DNA of 64,000 bases from Nitrospira sp. (lineage in GTDB: Bacteria > Nitrospirota > Nitrospiria > Nitrospirales > Nitrospiraceae). The translations under genes were made by a program, and so were the position numbers. The stretch covers positions 56,145 to 120,144 of the forward strand of contig VOPT01000049.1 in the NCBI GenBank assembly GCA_009594865.1, in the 5' to 3' direction. The notes below the pieces were generated by a model. The model was given only the letters and a program-made list of their open reading frames with translations, was not told the DNA's origin and did no database searches. How positions within the stretch are numbered: the first letter of the stretch is position 1; the number at the start of each line of letters is the position of its first letter. Of the stretch, positions 24,642 through 36,000 are shown in pieces.

Positions 24642-27140
24642 CTACGTGCGTCGCTTGGTCCGGTTGGTTGGTTGGGCGCTGAGCGGATCGTCGGGCCAAT
24701 GGTGGCGTGGGTACCGTCCGCGTAATTCTTTCTTCACATCCTGATAAGCCGATCGCCAGAAACTCGCCAGATCTTTAGTGACTTGCACCGGCCTGCTCGC
24801 CGGCGAAAGCAGATGCACCATGACTGGCACCCTGCCTCCCGCGATCCTCGGTGTGTCCTGGCAACCGAACATTTCCTGCAATCGTACGGCCAACACGGGG
24901 GAGTCGCCCTGTTCGTAATCCACACGGACGTGCGATCCGCTCGGCACCATGATATGCGTCGGTGCGAGGCGGGACAATTCCTGGCGTTGCTGCCAGGTCA
25001 ACAGGCTGTCGAGCGGGGCCTGCAGGTCCATGCGACGGAGTTGTGCCAGGCTCATGAGCCCGGCCACAAACGGGGCCAACCATTCCTCGAGGTGTGTGGT
25101 GAGCGCTTCGTCGGAGAGGTCGGGCCAGGTGGCATCGACGCGATGGAGAAACGCGACGCGTGCTCGCCATTGTTGCAGTTCCTTCGTCCAGGGCAGGGCA
25201 ACCAGGCCAGCACGACGAAGCCCCACAAGCAGCGCGGCAGTCACCTGAGCTGGATCGGGCTCGTGGGTGGCGCGGTCTTCCAGGATCAATTGCCCGAACC
25301 GCCGTTGGCGTCGAGCCCGGACTGATTCGGAGCGATCATCCCACTCCAAGACCTCCATGGCGGAGATCTGTTCTGCACAGTAACGTTCGAGCTCTTCGAG
25401 ACGTATCGGCGCGGCGGCAAGGATGCGGGCCCAATCGCCCGTGCCATCGAGCTGCGCCACGGCGAGGTACTCTTCCTGTGAGAGCCCGTGCTGGCCCTGG
25501 AACGACGCGCCTCGTCCATTGGCGAGGCGATACCGTTCGTCGCTGCCGGCAAGGCGTTGTGCCACGCGATCCGGGTAGGCGAACGCCAGGAGGATGCCGA
25601 TGTGGTCGATGCTCTCATTGAATGAGCTCGCCAGTTGCAATTGTCGCCGCCACTGTTCCGATGCTCGACGAACCCGTTCACAGCCTGCCCGGTTGATTGT
25701 CGCGCCGGTGAGGTGTTCCCTGTTGTCGTGTAGCGCTTCCATGCGCAGCCGTAGGTCGGCGTTGCGCCAGCCGGGGCCGCCTTGCAGAATGTCGCGTTCG
25801 CTGAGTAATGCGGCGAGGTCGCAGGCCTGAGGGCCCCAGCCCAACGGTACGGCGGCGACCATCATGTGGGCCAGCCGGGGGTGCACCGTGACGTGGGCCA
25901 ACCGGCGGCCGTGAGCGGTCAGTGCACCTTGCGCATCGAGCGCGCCCAGTTGCCGGAGGAGGTCGCGAGCCTGCGCCAATGCCCCTGCCGGTGGAGGATC
26001 CAGCCAGGAGAGTTCGGTGGCGTTGAGCGCGCCCCATTCCGCCAGCTCCAATGCGAGCGGTGCCAGATCTGCCTCGAGTATTTCCGGCGGTCGGCGGGGA
26101 AGCAGGGCCTGATGCTCCGCGTTGGTCCACAGACGATAACAGGTGCCTGGCTCCACGCGTCCGGCGCGCCCGCGACGTTGATCTGCGGCATCCTGCGTGA
26201 CGCGAATGGTGTCCAGCCTGCTCAGGCCGGTGCGGGGATCGAAGCGGGGGACACGCATGAGTCCCGCATCGATGACGACGCGCACGCCTTCGATCGTCAA
26301 ACTCGTTTCCGCGATGGAGGTGGCGAGCACAATTTTGCGAGAGCCAGAGGGCGCGGGACGAATGGCCTGGTCCTGCTCGGCTTGCGGCAGTTCCCCGTGC
26401 AACGGCGCAATGATGACGTGCGGGTCCAGCCGGCTCTCATGCAGCTGTCGCTCGACACGCCTGATTTCTGTCATGCCGGGCAGGAAGACCAGCAGGCTGC
26501 CCGATTCCTTCGCCAGCGCCAATTTGATGCTCCGTACCACCGCCGGTTCCACATGACCCTCGATGGGCCGGTCAAGATACTGCGTGGTGACAGGGAAGAG
26601 CCGACCTTCGCAGAAGATGGTTGTGGCATCGGACAAGAGACCGGTGACGGCGGCACAGTCGAGTGTCGCCGACATCACGAGCAGGCGAAGGTCTTCGCGG
26701 AACAGCCGTTGCGATTCCCTCGCGAAGGCTAGGCCGAGGTCGGCTTGCAGGCTGCGTTCGTGAAATTCATCGAAGATCACGAGCCCGTAGGGGGCCAGTG
26801 ACGGGTCTTGTTGCAGGAGACGTGTGAGGATGCCTTCGGTCACGACCTCGATGCGGGTGGCCGCGTTGACTTTGGATTCGTGCCGGATACGATAGCCCAC
26901 CGTACGGCCGACCGGCTCGCCTAGGCTCGCGGCCATGTATGTCGCGGCGGCACGCGCGGCCAGCCTGCGTGGTTCCAGCATGATCAGCTTCTGTCCGGTC
27001 AGCCAGGGTTCGTCGAGCAGCGCGATGGGAACGCGCGTCGTTTTGCCCGCGCCTGGCTGGGCAGTCAGGAGCACCGATCGGCTGGTCGCCAGCCGCTCGC
27101 GGAGTGCGGGAATCGCCTCTTCTATTGGTAATCGGTCCAT
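24642..27140 (-). CDS. hrpB: ATP-dependent helicase HrpB
   Basis: A DEAH-family RNA/DNA helicase, 832 residues from the ATG at 27140. Motif I is AQPGAGKTTRVP, motif II DEFHER, motif III SATL, motif VI QRRGRAGR, and the HrpB C-terminal domain ends with PSGSHVRVDYEQGDSP and a late LSPASRPVQVTKDL-like block. The in-frame ATG at 27170 adds ten residues without support. Stand-alone minus-strand gene; its physiological role in bacteria is poorly known. Confidence 0.93.
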   Translation of the reverse strand: MDRLPIEEAIPALRERLATSRSVLLTAQPGAGKTTRVPIALLDEPWLTGQKLIMLEPRRLAARAAATYMAASLGEPVGRTVGYRIRHESKVNAATRIEVVTEGILTRLLQQDPSLAPYGLVIFDEFHERSLQADLGLAFARESQRLFREDLRLLVMSATLDCAAVTGLLSDATTIFCEGRLFPVTTQYLDRPIEGHVEPAVVRSIKLALAKESGSLLVFLPGMTEIRRVERQLHESRLDPHVIIAPLHGELPQAEQDQAIRPAPSGSRKIVLATSIAETSLTIEGVRVVIDAGLMRVPRFDPRTGLSRLDTIRVTQDAADQRRGRAGRVEPGTCYRLWTNAEHQALLPRRPPEILEADLAPLALELAEWGALNATELSWLDPPPAGALAQARDLLRQLGALDAQGALTAHGRRLAHVTVHPRLAHMMVAAVPLGWGPQACDLAALLSERDILQGGPGWRNADLRLRMEALHDNREHLTGATINRAGCERVRRASEQWRRQLQLASSFNESIDHIGILLAFAYPDRVAQRLAGSDERYRLANGRGASFQGQHGLSQEEYLAVAQLDGTGDWARILAAAPIRLEELERYCAEQISAMEVLEWDDRSESVRARRQRRFGQLILEDRATHEPDPAQVTAALLVGLRRAGLVALPWTKELQQWRARVAFLHRVDATWPDLSDEALTTHLEEWLAPFVAGLMSLAQLRRMDLQAPLDSLLTWQQRQELSRLAPTHIMVPSGSHVRVDYEQGDSPVLAVRLQEMFGCQDTPRIAGGRVPVMVHLLSPASRPVQVTKDLASFWRSAYQDVKKELRGRYPRHHWPDDPLSAQPTNRTKRRT

Positions 27141-27247
27141 GGTAGGGTGCGCGCTGCGATGATGCGTCAACCGGACTGTAGCAGAAACGGGACCTGCGCG
27201 CCGAGTGCCAATCAGGGGTCGTGCGAGACCAAGGAGTGTAACGGGCG

Positions 27248-27448
27248 ATGCAACGATTGATATGGACGAGCGATAAACCGAAACAGGCCGGCTGGTACTG
27301 GTGGCGTGGGCTTGGAGAGGACATGGATCCGCTCATTCTTTTTGTGGACCAGGTGGGTTATTTTCAATGGCCTGATGGGGCGTCCCAGGAAGTCGGGTTG
27401 ACCAAGGGCGAATGGGCCGGTCCGATCGCGCCGCCGGAGGAGCAGTGA
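27248..27448 (+). CDS. Small hypothetical protein (66 aa)
   Basis: GGAG lies 12 bases before the ATG. The product is Trp-rich (YWWRG, WPDG, WAGPI) and ends PPEEQ, whose codons supply the ribosome site of the ferritin-like gene. The stop overlaps the next start as GTGA. Probably a small cytosolic protein of a two-gene operon; family not recognised. Confidence 0.65.
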   Translation: MQRLIWTSDKPKQAGWYWWRGLGEDMDPLILFVDQVGYFQWPDGASQEVGLTKGEWAGPIAPPEEQ

Positions 27449-28047
27449 GCGCGACGATGATGGCCCTGCCTACCACCTGCGAACGAGCCTTGCTCGAACG
27501 GTTCCTGCGGGCCGAAGCGATGGCCTTGTGGGCGGTGCGTGCCGCTCAGACCCAGCAGCTCCCCCGCCATGTGCAGACGTTTCTTCAGCGGCATGAGACA
27601 GACGAACAGGATCATCTCCGGCAATTTGAAGGGATGCTCGGGACGCTGTCGCAACGGCCGGCAACCCTGCCGACGGTGCCTTCGCAATGGGAAATGCTGG
27701 CGGTGCTCTTGTTCGGCTATGAGGCGTTGGGGTTGGAATTCGCGACGTTGCTGGCCGCCATCAGACCGGATCTCTCCGACATCCTGGAAGACGAACAGGC
27801 GCACGTGGGATTCTTCGAGAAGGAGTTGAAGGCGATTCTGGCCGGTGGCGCAGTCGGCGCGCAACAAGCGCGTGAGGCCGCACGCACCTGGTGGAAGAAG
27901 TTGCCGCGCACGGTGGATCGGTACCTTCAGGATCCTTCGCTTGAACCCTATCGAAGCGACCTGCGCAGGCATATTCTCGGGGTGATCGGGCAGCGGTTCA
28001 TCAACCTGGGATTACTCGCCGACGCCACACTTCCGACGGCACGCTGA
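27445..28047 (+). CDS. Ferritin-like (diiron-type) protein
   Basis: A 200-residue helical protein. Two ExxH-type motifs, DEQDHLRQFE and EDEQAHVGFFEKEL, on separate helices suggest a carboxylate-bridged diiron four-helix bundle related to ferritin-like or MiaE/Coq7-type proteins. The GTG at 27445 overlaps the previous stop (GTGA) and follows GGAGGAG by three bases; in-frame ATGs at 27457 and 27460 are alternatives. Translationally coupled to the 66-residue protein. Substrate unknown. Confidence 0.75.
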   Translation: MSATMMALPTTCERALLERFLRAEAMALWAVRAAQTQQLPRHVQTFLQRHETDEQDHLRQFEGMLGTLSQRPATLPTVPSQWEMLAVLLFGYEALGLEFATLLAAIRPDLSDILEDEQAHVGFFEKELKAILAGGAVGAQQAREAARTWWKKLPRTVDRYLQDPSLEPYRSDLRRHILGVIGQRFINLGLLADATLPTAR

Positions 28048-28269
28048 CGATCCTCGTTCCGCGGACAGGCCGGTTCTGCACAGCGCCCTTCTAAAACTGT
28101 CGAATCTCGCCGCTCACGATCCACGTGATAGCTCTGGCCGTCGCCGATCGATGCACGTCAAGGCCACAATTGCGGAAGGCGTCGAGGGAATCCTCACGGG
28201 AGTAGGAAGCAGGGGAGATATTCGGGATGCGCGGCAGACTTGTTCCGGCTGAACGAAGGATCGAACGTG

Positions 28270-29238
28270 CTAGGTGGCGACCGGAACCAGCCCGCCGACG
28301 ACGCCGATCTTGCGGAACTTCTGGTCGCGTTCGGCGATGAGTTGGTCGGTCGGCAATTCGACCAGCGCGTAGAGCTGATTGGCCAGCGCTTTGGCGACCC
28401 GATCGCACATGGCCCGTGGGTCACGGTGGGCACCACCGAGCGGTTCGGGAATGACTTCGTCCACGATGCCAAGTCCCACGAGATCCTGCGCGGTCATGCG
28501 TAGGGATGCTGCGGCATCGGGCACCTTGGTCGGATCGTCATAGAGAATCGCCGCACAGCCTTCGGGGGAGATGACCGAGTAGACGGAATGTTCCAACATC
28601 AAAATACGATCGCTCACGCCGAGGGCGAGCGCGCCGCCGCTGCCGCCTTCGCCGATGACGACGGAAATGATGGGCACGGTCAGCCGCGACATGACGAAGA
28701 GGTTTCTGGCGATCGCTTCAGCTTGTCCGCGTTCTTCCGCTCCGATGCCGGGGTAGGCGCCCGGCGTGTCGATCAGCGTGATAATAGGGCGGTTGAACTT
28801 TTCTGCCAGGCGCATGAGTCGCAGCGCCTTTCGGTAGCCTTCGGGATTGGGCATGCCGAAGTTGCGCTGCATGCGTTCCTTGAGGGTCTTGCCCTTCTGG
28901 TGGCCGATGATCATGACCGAGCGATCGTTGAAGCGGGCGAATCCGCCCACAATCGCGCGATCGTCGCCGAAGCTGCGATCACCATGCAGTTCCAGAAATT
29001 CGCGGGAGAGTTCGCTGATATAGTCGAGGGACGTGGGACGCTGGGGGTGACGGGCCAACTGGGTCCGTTGCCAGGGAGTCAGGGTGGTGTAGAGCTGATG
29101 CTCGACCTGCGCGAGTTTGGTCCTGAGCTTACGGATCTCGTCCTGGGTTCCGGATTTTGGGGACTCGGCGGAAGCCAGCTTCTCGATTTTCTCTTCGAGT
29201 TCGCGGATCGGTTTTTCAAAGTCGAGGTAGTCTCTCAT
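28270..29238 (-). CDS. accA: Acetyl-CoA carboxylase carboxyltransferase subunit alpha
   Basis: The alpha subunit of the carboxyltransferase that makes malonyl-CoA for fatty acid synthesis. The 322-residue protein has the usual coiled N-terminus (residues 1-50), then LHGDRSFGDDRAIVGG, the GAYPGIGAEERGQAEAI oxyanion-loop motif and GEGGSGGALAL. Length is typical. It lies 37 bases downstream of dnaE on the same strand, the classical dnaE-accA arrangement. Confidence 0.97.
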   Translation of the reverse strand: MRDYLDFEKPIRELEEKIEKLASAESPKSGTQDEIRKLRTKLAQVEHQLYTTLTPWQRTQLARHPQRPTSLDYISELSREFLELHGDRSFGDDRAIVGGFARFNDRSVMIIGHQKGKTLKERMQRNFGMPNPEGYRKALRLMRLAEKFNRPIITLIDTPGAYPGIGAEERGQAEAIARNLFVMSRLTVPIISVVIGEGGSGGALALGVSDRILMLEHSVYSVISPEGCAAILYDDPTKVPDAAASLRMTAQDLVGLGIVDEVIPEPLGGAHRDPRAMCDRVAKALANQLYALVELPTDQLIAERDQKFRKIGVVGGLVPVAT

Positions 29239-29275
29239 ACTGCTGAACCCCCTTAAGGGTGTTGCCTAGGTTCGC

Positions 29276-32200
29276 CTAGGTTACCAAAGTGATGGCGCCT
29301 TTGCCCAGCACTTCCTCAATATCGGCGACGAAATGCTCGCTGGGCGTGATCTTCACGTTGGGCAGGGGAGACGTCCGGGCTTCGATGGTGCCGCCAAGCG
29401 CCATGATGAGCGCCACGGTCGACGAACCGGGGTATTTCTGAAACACCTGCCGCAGCATGGGAAGCCTGGTGGAGGCCGTCGGGCTATCATGCAGGCGAAT
29501 CATCACCCGCGAGATGCCCTTGTTCTGTAATTCGGCCAGTGGTTCGATTTTGGTCCCGCGCAACTTGGTGCCCTTGTCTCCGCGATCGACGGTGCCTGTC
29601 AATCGCACGACCTGTTCCGGCACGATCATGTCGGCATGGTCTCGATACAAGTCGGGAAAGGCTATCACTTCTATCACGCCATGTAAATCCTCCAGCGTGA
29701 TGTAGGCCATGCGATCGCCCTTTTTGGTCAGCATCGATTTGACGGCGGTGATGATGCCGCAGAGTTTCACTTCGCGGCCGTCCGGCACATCGGCGACCTG
29801 CATGCTGGTCGTGTTGGAGAAAAGTTGAATGGCGGCTTCGTACCGCGCCAGCGGGTGGGCGCTGATGTAGAAGCCGGTCAACTCACGTTCATACTTCAAC
29901 AGTTCCCCTTGGCTCCACTCGGGGACATCGGGCAAGGCCGGATCGGCAAGATTCTGCGGAAGGCCTCCGGCGTCATCACCGAAGATGCTGGTCTGTCCGA
30001 CGGCGCGTTCTTTTTGAATGCTCACGCCTTCGTCCATCGCCTGATCGAGCACGGCCAGATACTGTGAGCGACGTCCTCCCATGGAATCGAAGGCCCCCGC
30101 CTTGATCAGGCCTTCCATCATGCGCTTGTTCAGCTTGCGGAGATCGACGCGGCGGAACAGATCGAAGAACGAGCGGAACGGGCCGTCTTCTTTGCGCGAC
30201 TCGATGACCGCTTCGACGGCGCCCTCGCCGACATTCTTGATCGCCGCCAGGCCGAACCGGATGCTCTTGTCGACGACGGCAAAGTCCTTTTGGCTCTGGT
30301 TCACATCGGGCGGGAGCACGGGGATGCCGAGCCCGCGGCATTCGGTGAAGTAGCCGACGATCTTGTCGGCGTTGCCCATGTCGGTCGTCATGAGGGAAGC
30401 CATGAATTCCGTCGGGTAGTGCGCCTTGAGATAGGCCGTGTGGTAACAGACCACGGCATAGGCCGCGGCGTGCGACTTGTTGAAGCCGTAGCCGGCGAAC
30501 TTCTGGATCAGCTCGTAGAGTTTGTCGGCTTTTTTCTCAGCGATCTTTTTTTGCTTGGCGCCTTCCAGGAATTGGACCCGGAGCTTTTCCATTTCCTCCG
30601 GTTTCTTCTTTCCCATGGCGCGGCGGAGAATGTCCGCTTGTCCCAGCGAGAATCCGGCCACCTTGTTTGCGATGGCCATGACCTGCTCCTGATAGACGAT
30701 GACACCGTACGTGTCCTTCAGGATCGGTTCCAGCTCGGGCATCTCGTAGGCGATCGGAATCTTGCCCTGTTTGCGCTTGATGAAGTCCGGGATGAGGTCC
30801 ATGGGACCGGGACGATAGAGCGCGATGATGGCGATGATGTCCTCGAACCGGTCGGGCTTGAGTCCCATCAGCAAGTCGCGCATGCCGGAGCTTTCCAACT
30901 GGAACACACCGGTGGTTTTGCCGGAGGAGAGCAGGGCGAAGGTCGCCGGATCGTCGAAGGGTAACTGGTCCACCCGCAGTGGCGGCTGGTCGGGGCGGCC
31001 CTGGTTGACGAGCGACTCGGCCCGCTGAATCATCGTCAACGTCTTCAGCCCTAAGAAGTCGAATTTCACCAGGCCGATTTTTTCGACATCACCCATGGAA
31101 TATTGGGTGACGATTTCGTCCTTGGGGCCTTTGTAGAGCGGGACATGTTCCGTGAGCGGCTGATCGGAAATCACGATGCCGGCCGCATGCGTGGAGGCGT
31201 GGCGCGCCAGTCCCTCGAGCGACTGGGCCACCGACATGAGTTCCTTGACCTTCACATCCTTGTCGACGAGTTCCTTGAGGCGCGGCTCCTGTTCGAGCGC
31301 CTTGTCGAGCGTCATCTTCAAATCGTCAGGCACGAGTTTGGCGATCCGGTCGACTTCAGCGTAGGGCATTTCGAGGACGCGGCCGACATCGCGAATGGCA
31401 GCCTTGGCCTTCATGGTCCCGAAGGTGATGATCTGCGCAACGTGGTCTTCGCCGTATTTGTGGATGACGTAATTGATGACCTCGTCCCGGCGATCCATGC
31501 AGAAGTCCATGTCGATGTCGGGGAGGGACACGCGCTCGGGGTTCAAGAATCTCTCGAACAGCAGCGAGTAGACCAGTGGATCGAGGTCGGTGATGCGCAG
31601 AGCATAAGCCACCAGGCTGCCCGCGGCGGAACCGCGACCGGGGCCGACGGGGATGCCGCGCGAGCGGGCGAACTTGATGATGTCCCACACGATGAGAAAG
31701 TACCCGGCGAATCCCATGGAGCAGATCACCGCGATTTCTTCCTTCAGCCGGATCTGGTAGGCAAGTTCGGGAATGGAGCTCGGGCGTTCCTTGAGGCGCG
31801 CCGCCAGACCTTCCATCGCGAGTTGCTCGACGTACAGTTCGCGGGTGAGTCCTTCCGGCACTTTAAACTGGGGCAGATAGGTTTTGTTGAGCGCCAGTTC
31901 GAGGGTGCAGGCCTCGGCGATCTTGACGGTGTTGGACACGGCCGTCGGCATTTCCTTGAACTCGGACAAGGCCTGATCGGTGGACTTCACGTAGAGCTGG
32001 TCCGTGTCGAACTTCATGCGGTTGGGATCGTTGATCGTTTTCCCGGTCTGCAAGCACAACATGAGGTCGTGCGGACGCGAGTCTTCTTTCTTGAGATAGT
32101 GGCAGTCGTTGGTCCCGGCGAGCGGGATGCCGAGCTTCTTATGGATGTCGAGCAGCCCGTCGTTGGCGATGCGCTGGTGTTCCAGCCCGTTGGCTTGCAG

Positions 32201-32728
32201 CTCGAGGTAATAGTTATCCTTGCCGAAGATCTCGCGATATTCGCCCGCTGCCTTGGTGGCGCCGGCCAGATCTTTCTGCCCGATGAGATAGGCAACTTCG
32301 CCGCTCAAGCACCCTGAGAGGCCGATCAGGCCTTCGTGGTGCTGCTGCAAAATTTCCTTATCCATCCGTGGCTTATAGTAGAATCCTTCAAGGTAGGCTT
32401 TGCTCACCAATTTGATAAGGTTCTGGTATCCCTTGAGGTTTGTGGCGAGCAGGATGAGGTGGTAGTAGTCGTTGTGCGCGAGGTGCGAATTCTTCTCCAG
32501 CCGGCTGCCAGGCGCCATGTAGGCTTCACACCCGATGATGGGTTTGACGCCGTGTTCCCGGGCCTTTCGGTAAAACTCCACCGCGCCGAACATGTTGCCG
32601 TGATCGGTCATCGCGACGGCCGGTTGCCCGAACGACTTCACCTGTTGCATCAGGGGGTCGATCTGATTGGCGCCGTCGAGAAGGCTGTACTGGGTGTGGA
32701 GATGGAGATGAACGAATTGTGATGCCAC
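29276..32728 (-). CDS. dnaE: DNA polymerase III subunit alpha
   Basis: The replicative polymerase subunit, 1150 residues, starting with GTG. The PHP domain opens with FVHLHLHTQYSLLDGA; the active-site Asp lie in PDIDMDFC; the fingers include YQEQVMAIA and HAAGIVISD; the OB-fold region is VKLCGIITAVKSM-like. A tandem CCTAGG palindrome at 29265-29280 covers the stop. Usual DnaE1 length and order, no intein. Confidence 0.97.
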   Translation of the reverse strand: MASQFVHLHLHTQYSLLDGANQIDPLMQQVKSFGQPAVAMTDHGNMFGAVEFYRKAREHGVKPIIGCEAYMAPGSRLEKNSHLAHNDYYHLILLATNLKGYQNLIKLVSKAYLEGFYYKPRMDKEILQQHHEGLIGLSGCLSGEVAYLIGQKDLAGATKAAGEYREIFGKDNYYLELQANGLEHQRIANDGLLDIHKKLGIPLAGTNDCHYLKKEDSRPHDLMLCLQTGKTINDPNRMKFDTDQLYVKSTDQALSEFKEMPTAVSNTVKIAEACTLELALNKTYLPQFKVPEGLTRELYVEQLAMEGLAARLKERPSSIPELAYQIRLKEEIAVICSMGFAGYFLIVWDIIKFARSRGIPVGPGRGSAAGSLVAYALRITDLDPLVYSLLFERFLNPERVSLPDIDMDFCMDRRDEVINYVIHKYGEDHVAQIITFGTMKAKAAIRDVGRVLEMPYAEVDRIAKLVPDDLKMTLDKALEQEPRLKELVDKDVKVKELMSVAQSLEGLARHASTHAAGIVISDQPLTEHVPLYKGPKDEIVTQYSMGDVEKIGLVKFDFLGLKTLTMIQRAESLVNQGRPDQPPLRVDQLPFDDPATFALLSSGKTTGVFQLESSGMRDLLMGLKPDRFEDIIAIIALYRPGPMDLIPDFIKRKQGKIPIAYEMPELEPILKDTYGVIVYQEQVMAIANKVAGFSLGQADILRRAMGKKKPEEMEKLRVQFLEGAKQKKIAEKKADKLYELIQKFAGYGFNKSHAAAYAVVCYHTAYLKAHYPTEFMASLMTTDMGNADKIVGYFTECRGLGIPVLPPDVNQSQKDFAVVDKSIRFGLAAIKNVGEGAVEAVIESRKEDGPFRSFFDLFRRVDLRKLNKRMMEGLIKAGAFDSMGGRRSQYLAVLDQAMDEGVSIQKERAVGQTSIFGDDAGGLPQNLADPALPDVPEWSQGELLKYERELTGFYISAHPLARYEAAIQLFSNTTSMQVADVPDGREVKLCGIITAVKSMLTKKGDRMAYITLEDLHGVIEVIAFPDLYRDHADMIVPEQVVRLTGTVDRGDKGTKLRGTKIEPLAELQNKGISRVMIRLHDSPTASTRLPMLRQVFQKYPGSSTVALIMALGGTIEARTSPLPNVKITPSEHFVADIEEVLGKGAITLVT

Positions 32729-33014
32729 GAGGTCGGATTGTAGTGAGGGGGAAAGTTGAAGTCAAACAGTCTGCCGACCAGTTCGTAGAGGGTGGGCGGG
32801 GGAGGCTCCAAGTGCGCGCGTCCAACGAGGGTCTTCTGAGACCGCGCGTTGCGCGAGCAGGGCGCCTCCTCCGATCACCCTCTACCCTCATTCTCTCCAT
32901 TGACACTTTCCTTTCTCAAGTCTAGCCTGTCGCTGATTTTGCGTAGGCGATGTTCGGCAGTTCACGTGTGGAAGACCGAGCTTCGAGATTCCGGCTCGTA
33001 GACAGGTCGTTCGA

Positions 33015-36000
33015 ATGGCGGAATCAAAAGACGACAAACCGAAGCTGCCGCTGACCGGCCTCATCGCGCTGTTTTTCGCCGCGGTGAGCAGCCTGATCAT
33101 TTATCAGGCCCCCATCAAGACGTCGCGGCCGATCGATAAGGAGGCGGAGAAGTCTGCCGCAGTCGTTCGTGATCGCGTGCAGTCCCGGCTCTGGCAGGAT
33201 CCGTTCGAGGCGGTGGCGACCCATCAGCAGAAAGAAAAAGCTGCAGGAGAAGGGAAGGATGGGCACCATTCCTCCCCTGGTCTTGTGGATGGGGCCGACA
33301 CGACTAAGGAGCCATTTCGGTTTCGCCTGATGCCCGTATTTGTCGATGGGAGTCCCTACGCGAGCGGCGTGGAGTCGAGATTGCGCGATCGTTACGCACT
33401 GGTCTCCGCGTTGGGCGCGGCCGGGTATTTGCCGGAGTCCGGAGAATCGATCCGGTACTTCGAATGGAACGCGACGGCGAATGCGCACACGATTGTGCCC
33501 TCCGAATGGTTTCGTCCCGGGCCAGGGGGCTCCAAGTCGGGTCAACACGGCAAGCAAGAGGCTCAGCATATTCTGGTCCTGTGGCTGAAAGAGCAGGACC
33601 TCGGTTCAAAGCCATTGCACGAACTGAAGCGATTGGTGCATGCCCTCGAGAGGGAGATGCATGCGACTCCTTCGGATTATCGCGTGTTGGGTCCCCGTAC
33701 CTCCGGCTCGCTGAGCGCCATGCTGGAGGAACTCAAATCTACTGGGGCCACGCCTCAGCCGGTCGTGTGCCCTCTGTTGAGTGGCGCCGAATTTTATTCC
33801 TCCTGGGCCACGGCGGCCGATCCGATCCTGTTGGGCGAGGGGGCAGAGCAGCCGTCAAAGAAGGGTGTCGAGGAGTGGTTCACGGGAGGCGGGTTTCGTT
33901 TGCTCAGGACGATCGGGACCGACGACATGCTGGCCGAGGAACTGGTGAGGGAACTCCAGCGTCGCAAGATCGACCTGACCGCGCCTTCGGAGATTCCTCA
34001 TATTGCGCTGATCTCGGAATGGGACACGCTCTATGGGCGATCCTTGCCGCGGACGTTCGTGGCGGTTGCCAAGCGATTGGCGGAAGCACCGGCAGAACCG
34101 ATCACCGCTCAGACACTAGCGCCGCATCTCGATGCGCTGCGCGATGAGCAATATCCCAGCTGGGTGCATCGGTATTCGTATCTCGCCGGCCTCGACGGGG
34201 AATTGCCGCCCAAGGACAATGGGAAGGATACCGGCGGCGCCAAGGGCAAACCGGGCGAGAAGGGATTCGGTGTTGAGCCGGTGGTCGAAGAGACCCCGGT
34301 TGGCCGAAGCCAGCTCGACTATCTGCGTCGGTTGGTGGAGCAGCTGAAGAAGGAGGAAACTACCCCCGATGGCGAGTTCAAGGCCATCGGCGTGCTGGGA
34401 AGCGATGTCTACGACAAGCTCATGATCCTGCAGGCGTTGCGCAAGAATTTTCCCCACGCGCTCTTTTTCACGACCGACCTCGACTCCCGGTTGACCCATT
34501 CCAGTCAATTGCCCTGGACGCGGAATCTGGTCGTCGCCTCGCATTTCGGGCTCGAACTTGATCCCAGGATTCAGACGCCTATCCCGCCGTTCCGCGATAG
34601 TTATCAAACCGCGCTCTTCTATTCCGTGTTGCGGGCTGTGGGGCATCTCCGGGACCCCTCGGCGAAGGACCAGCCTCTGTCCAAGACTGATCCTTTGGTA
34701 TTGCCCGGCGGAAGACAATTTTCGGCTGAGGTGTTGCCGCGCCTGTATGAGGTCGGCCGGCATGGTGCCGTCGATCTCAGTCCGGACCCGATGCATCAAT
34801 CCACCGCACTTCCGAGCATCCATCTCGTACGCCCCGATGTGGATCCAAGCAGCGGCGCGCTGCGGCCCCCATCGGTTCGTACGATTGGCTTACTCCTGCT
34901 TGCCGTCGGGTTGATGTTCGGATGCGCCGTGTTGATCAACAGCGAGCTCTGGGCTCTCTGTCGTCGGCGCTGGGGGGGCGGGCTTCCACTGGGTTCGTTG
35001 CTGATCGGATTGATCGTAGCCGGCCTGCTCGGCAGTGCGATGTTGGATGGCACGGGCGGGGAGCCGTTTTCCTTCACTGACGGGATCAGTGTCTGGCCGA
35101 CGACGAGTCTGCGTTTGTTCGCGTTTGTGCTCTGCGTGATTTTCTTCACTCATTCCTGGTGGCGGTTGTGGGAAAGCGATCGCACATTGATGCGGCGATT
35201 TCGGCTGTCCCGCCTCAAGGCCAACATCCCGCGTCCGTCCCGTTCGTGGATTGGCATCCATCGTTGGCTACCGAACTCATCCGGCAAGGCGGACGCGCGG
35301 AATCTCTGGCACGAGTATCATCGGCTTGGCGCATGGCAGGAACGAGTCCGGCGCGTGGTGCCGCAGGTGATGGTGTATGGGCTCTTCGGCGTCGTGTTGA
35401 TGCTGCAGTTTGGCTTTCCCGTCATGCCCTGTCGAGGGCAAGCCTGTTTCACGCTCAACTACATCATCCTGGGAGTGAGCGTCGTCACGATGACGCTCTT
35501 GATGTTTTATGTGGTGGACGCCACACGGCTCTGCCGCCGTTTGATCTTCATCATGATCAACACCAAGATTGAGTGGCCGAGCCGGCTGCTGGCGCGGGAG
35601 GCCAAGAAGCTTGGCGTCGATGAGGCCTACATACACGAGTGGCTCGGCGTCCAGTTTATTGCCAAACGCACGCAGGTCATCAGCACCATGATCTACTATC
35701 CGTTCGTCATTGTGTTCCTGATGGCGGTCGCGCGCCACAGCTACTTCGATCGATGGGATTTTCCCGCAGGCTTGCTGGCGATCTTCACGCTCAATGCGCT
35801 CTATGCGTTCGGCAACGGCGTCTATCTGCGCCGTTCCGCCGAGCTGGCAAAACGGGAGGCGCTGGATCGATTGAAACGGCGGCTCAAGGGCCTGGCCGAC
35901 GAGCCCTTCTTCAAACGGAAGACGCGTGGTCAGGTTGAACGCATGGTCGAGATGATCGAACGGACGCAGGAAGGCGCCTTTCTGCCGTTCACGCAGCATC

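Noticed and set aside
29251..29280. Tandem CCTAGG palindromes and ACCC/GGGT pair near the dnaE stop as a terminator
   Set aside because: Stems are only four to six base pairs and sit inside the dnaE-accA operon, where termination is not expected.
31103..32317. 404-codon plus-strand frame antisense to dnaE
   Set aside because: Lies entirely within dnaE on the opposite strand; typical GC-driven shadow without motifs.
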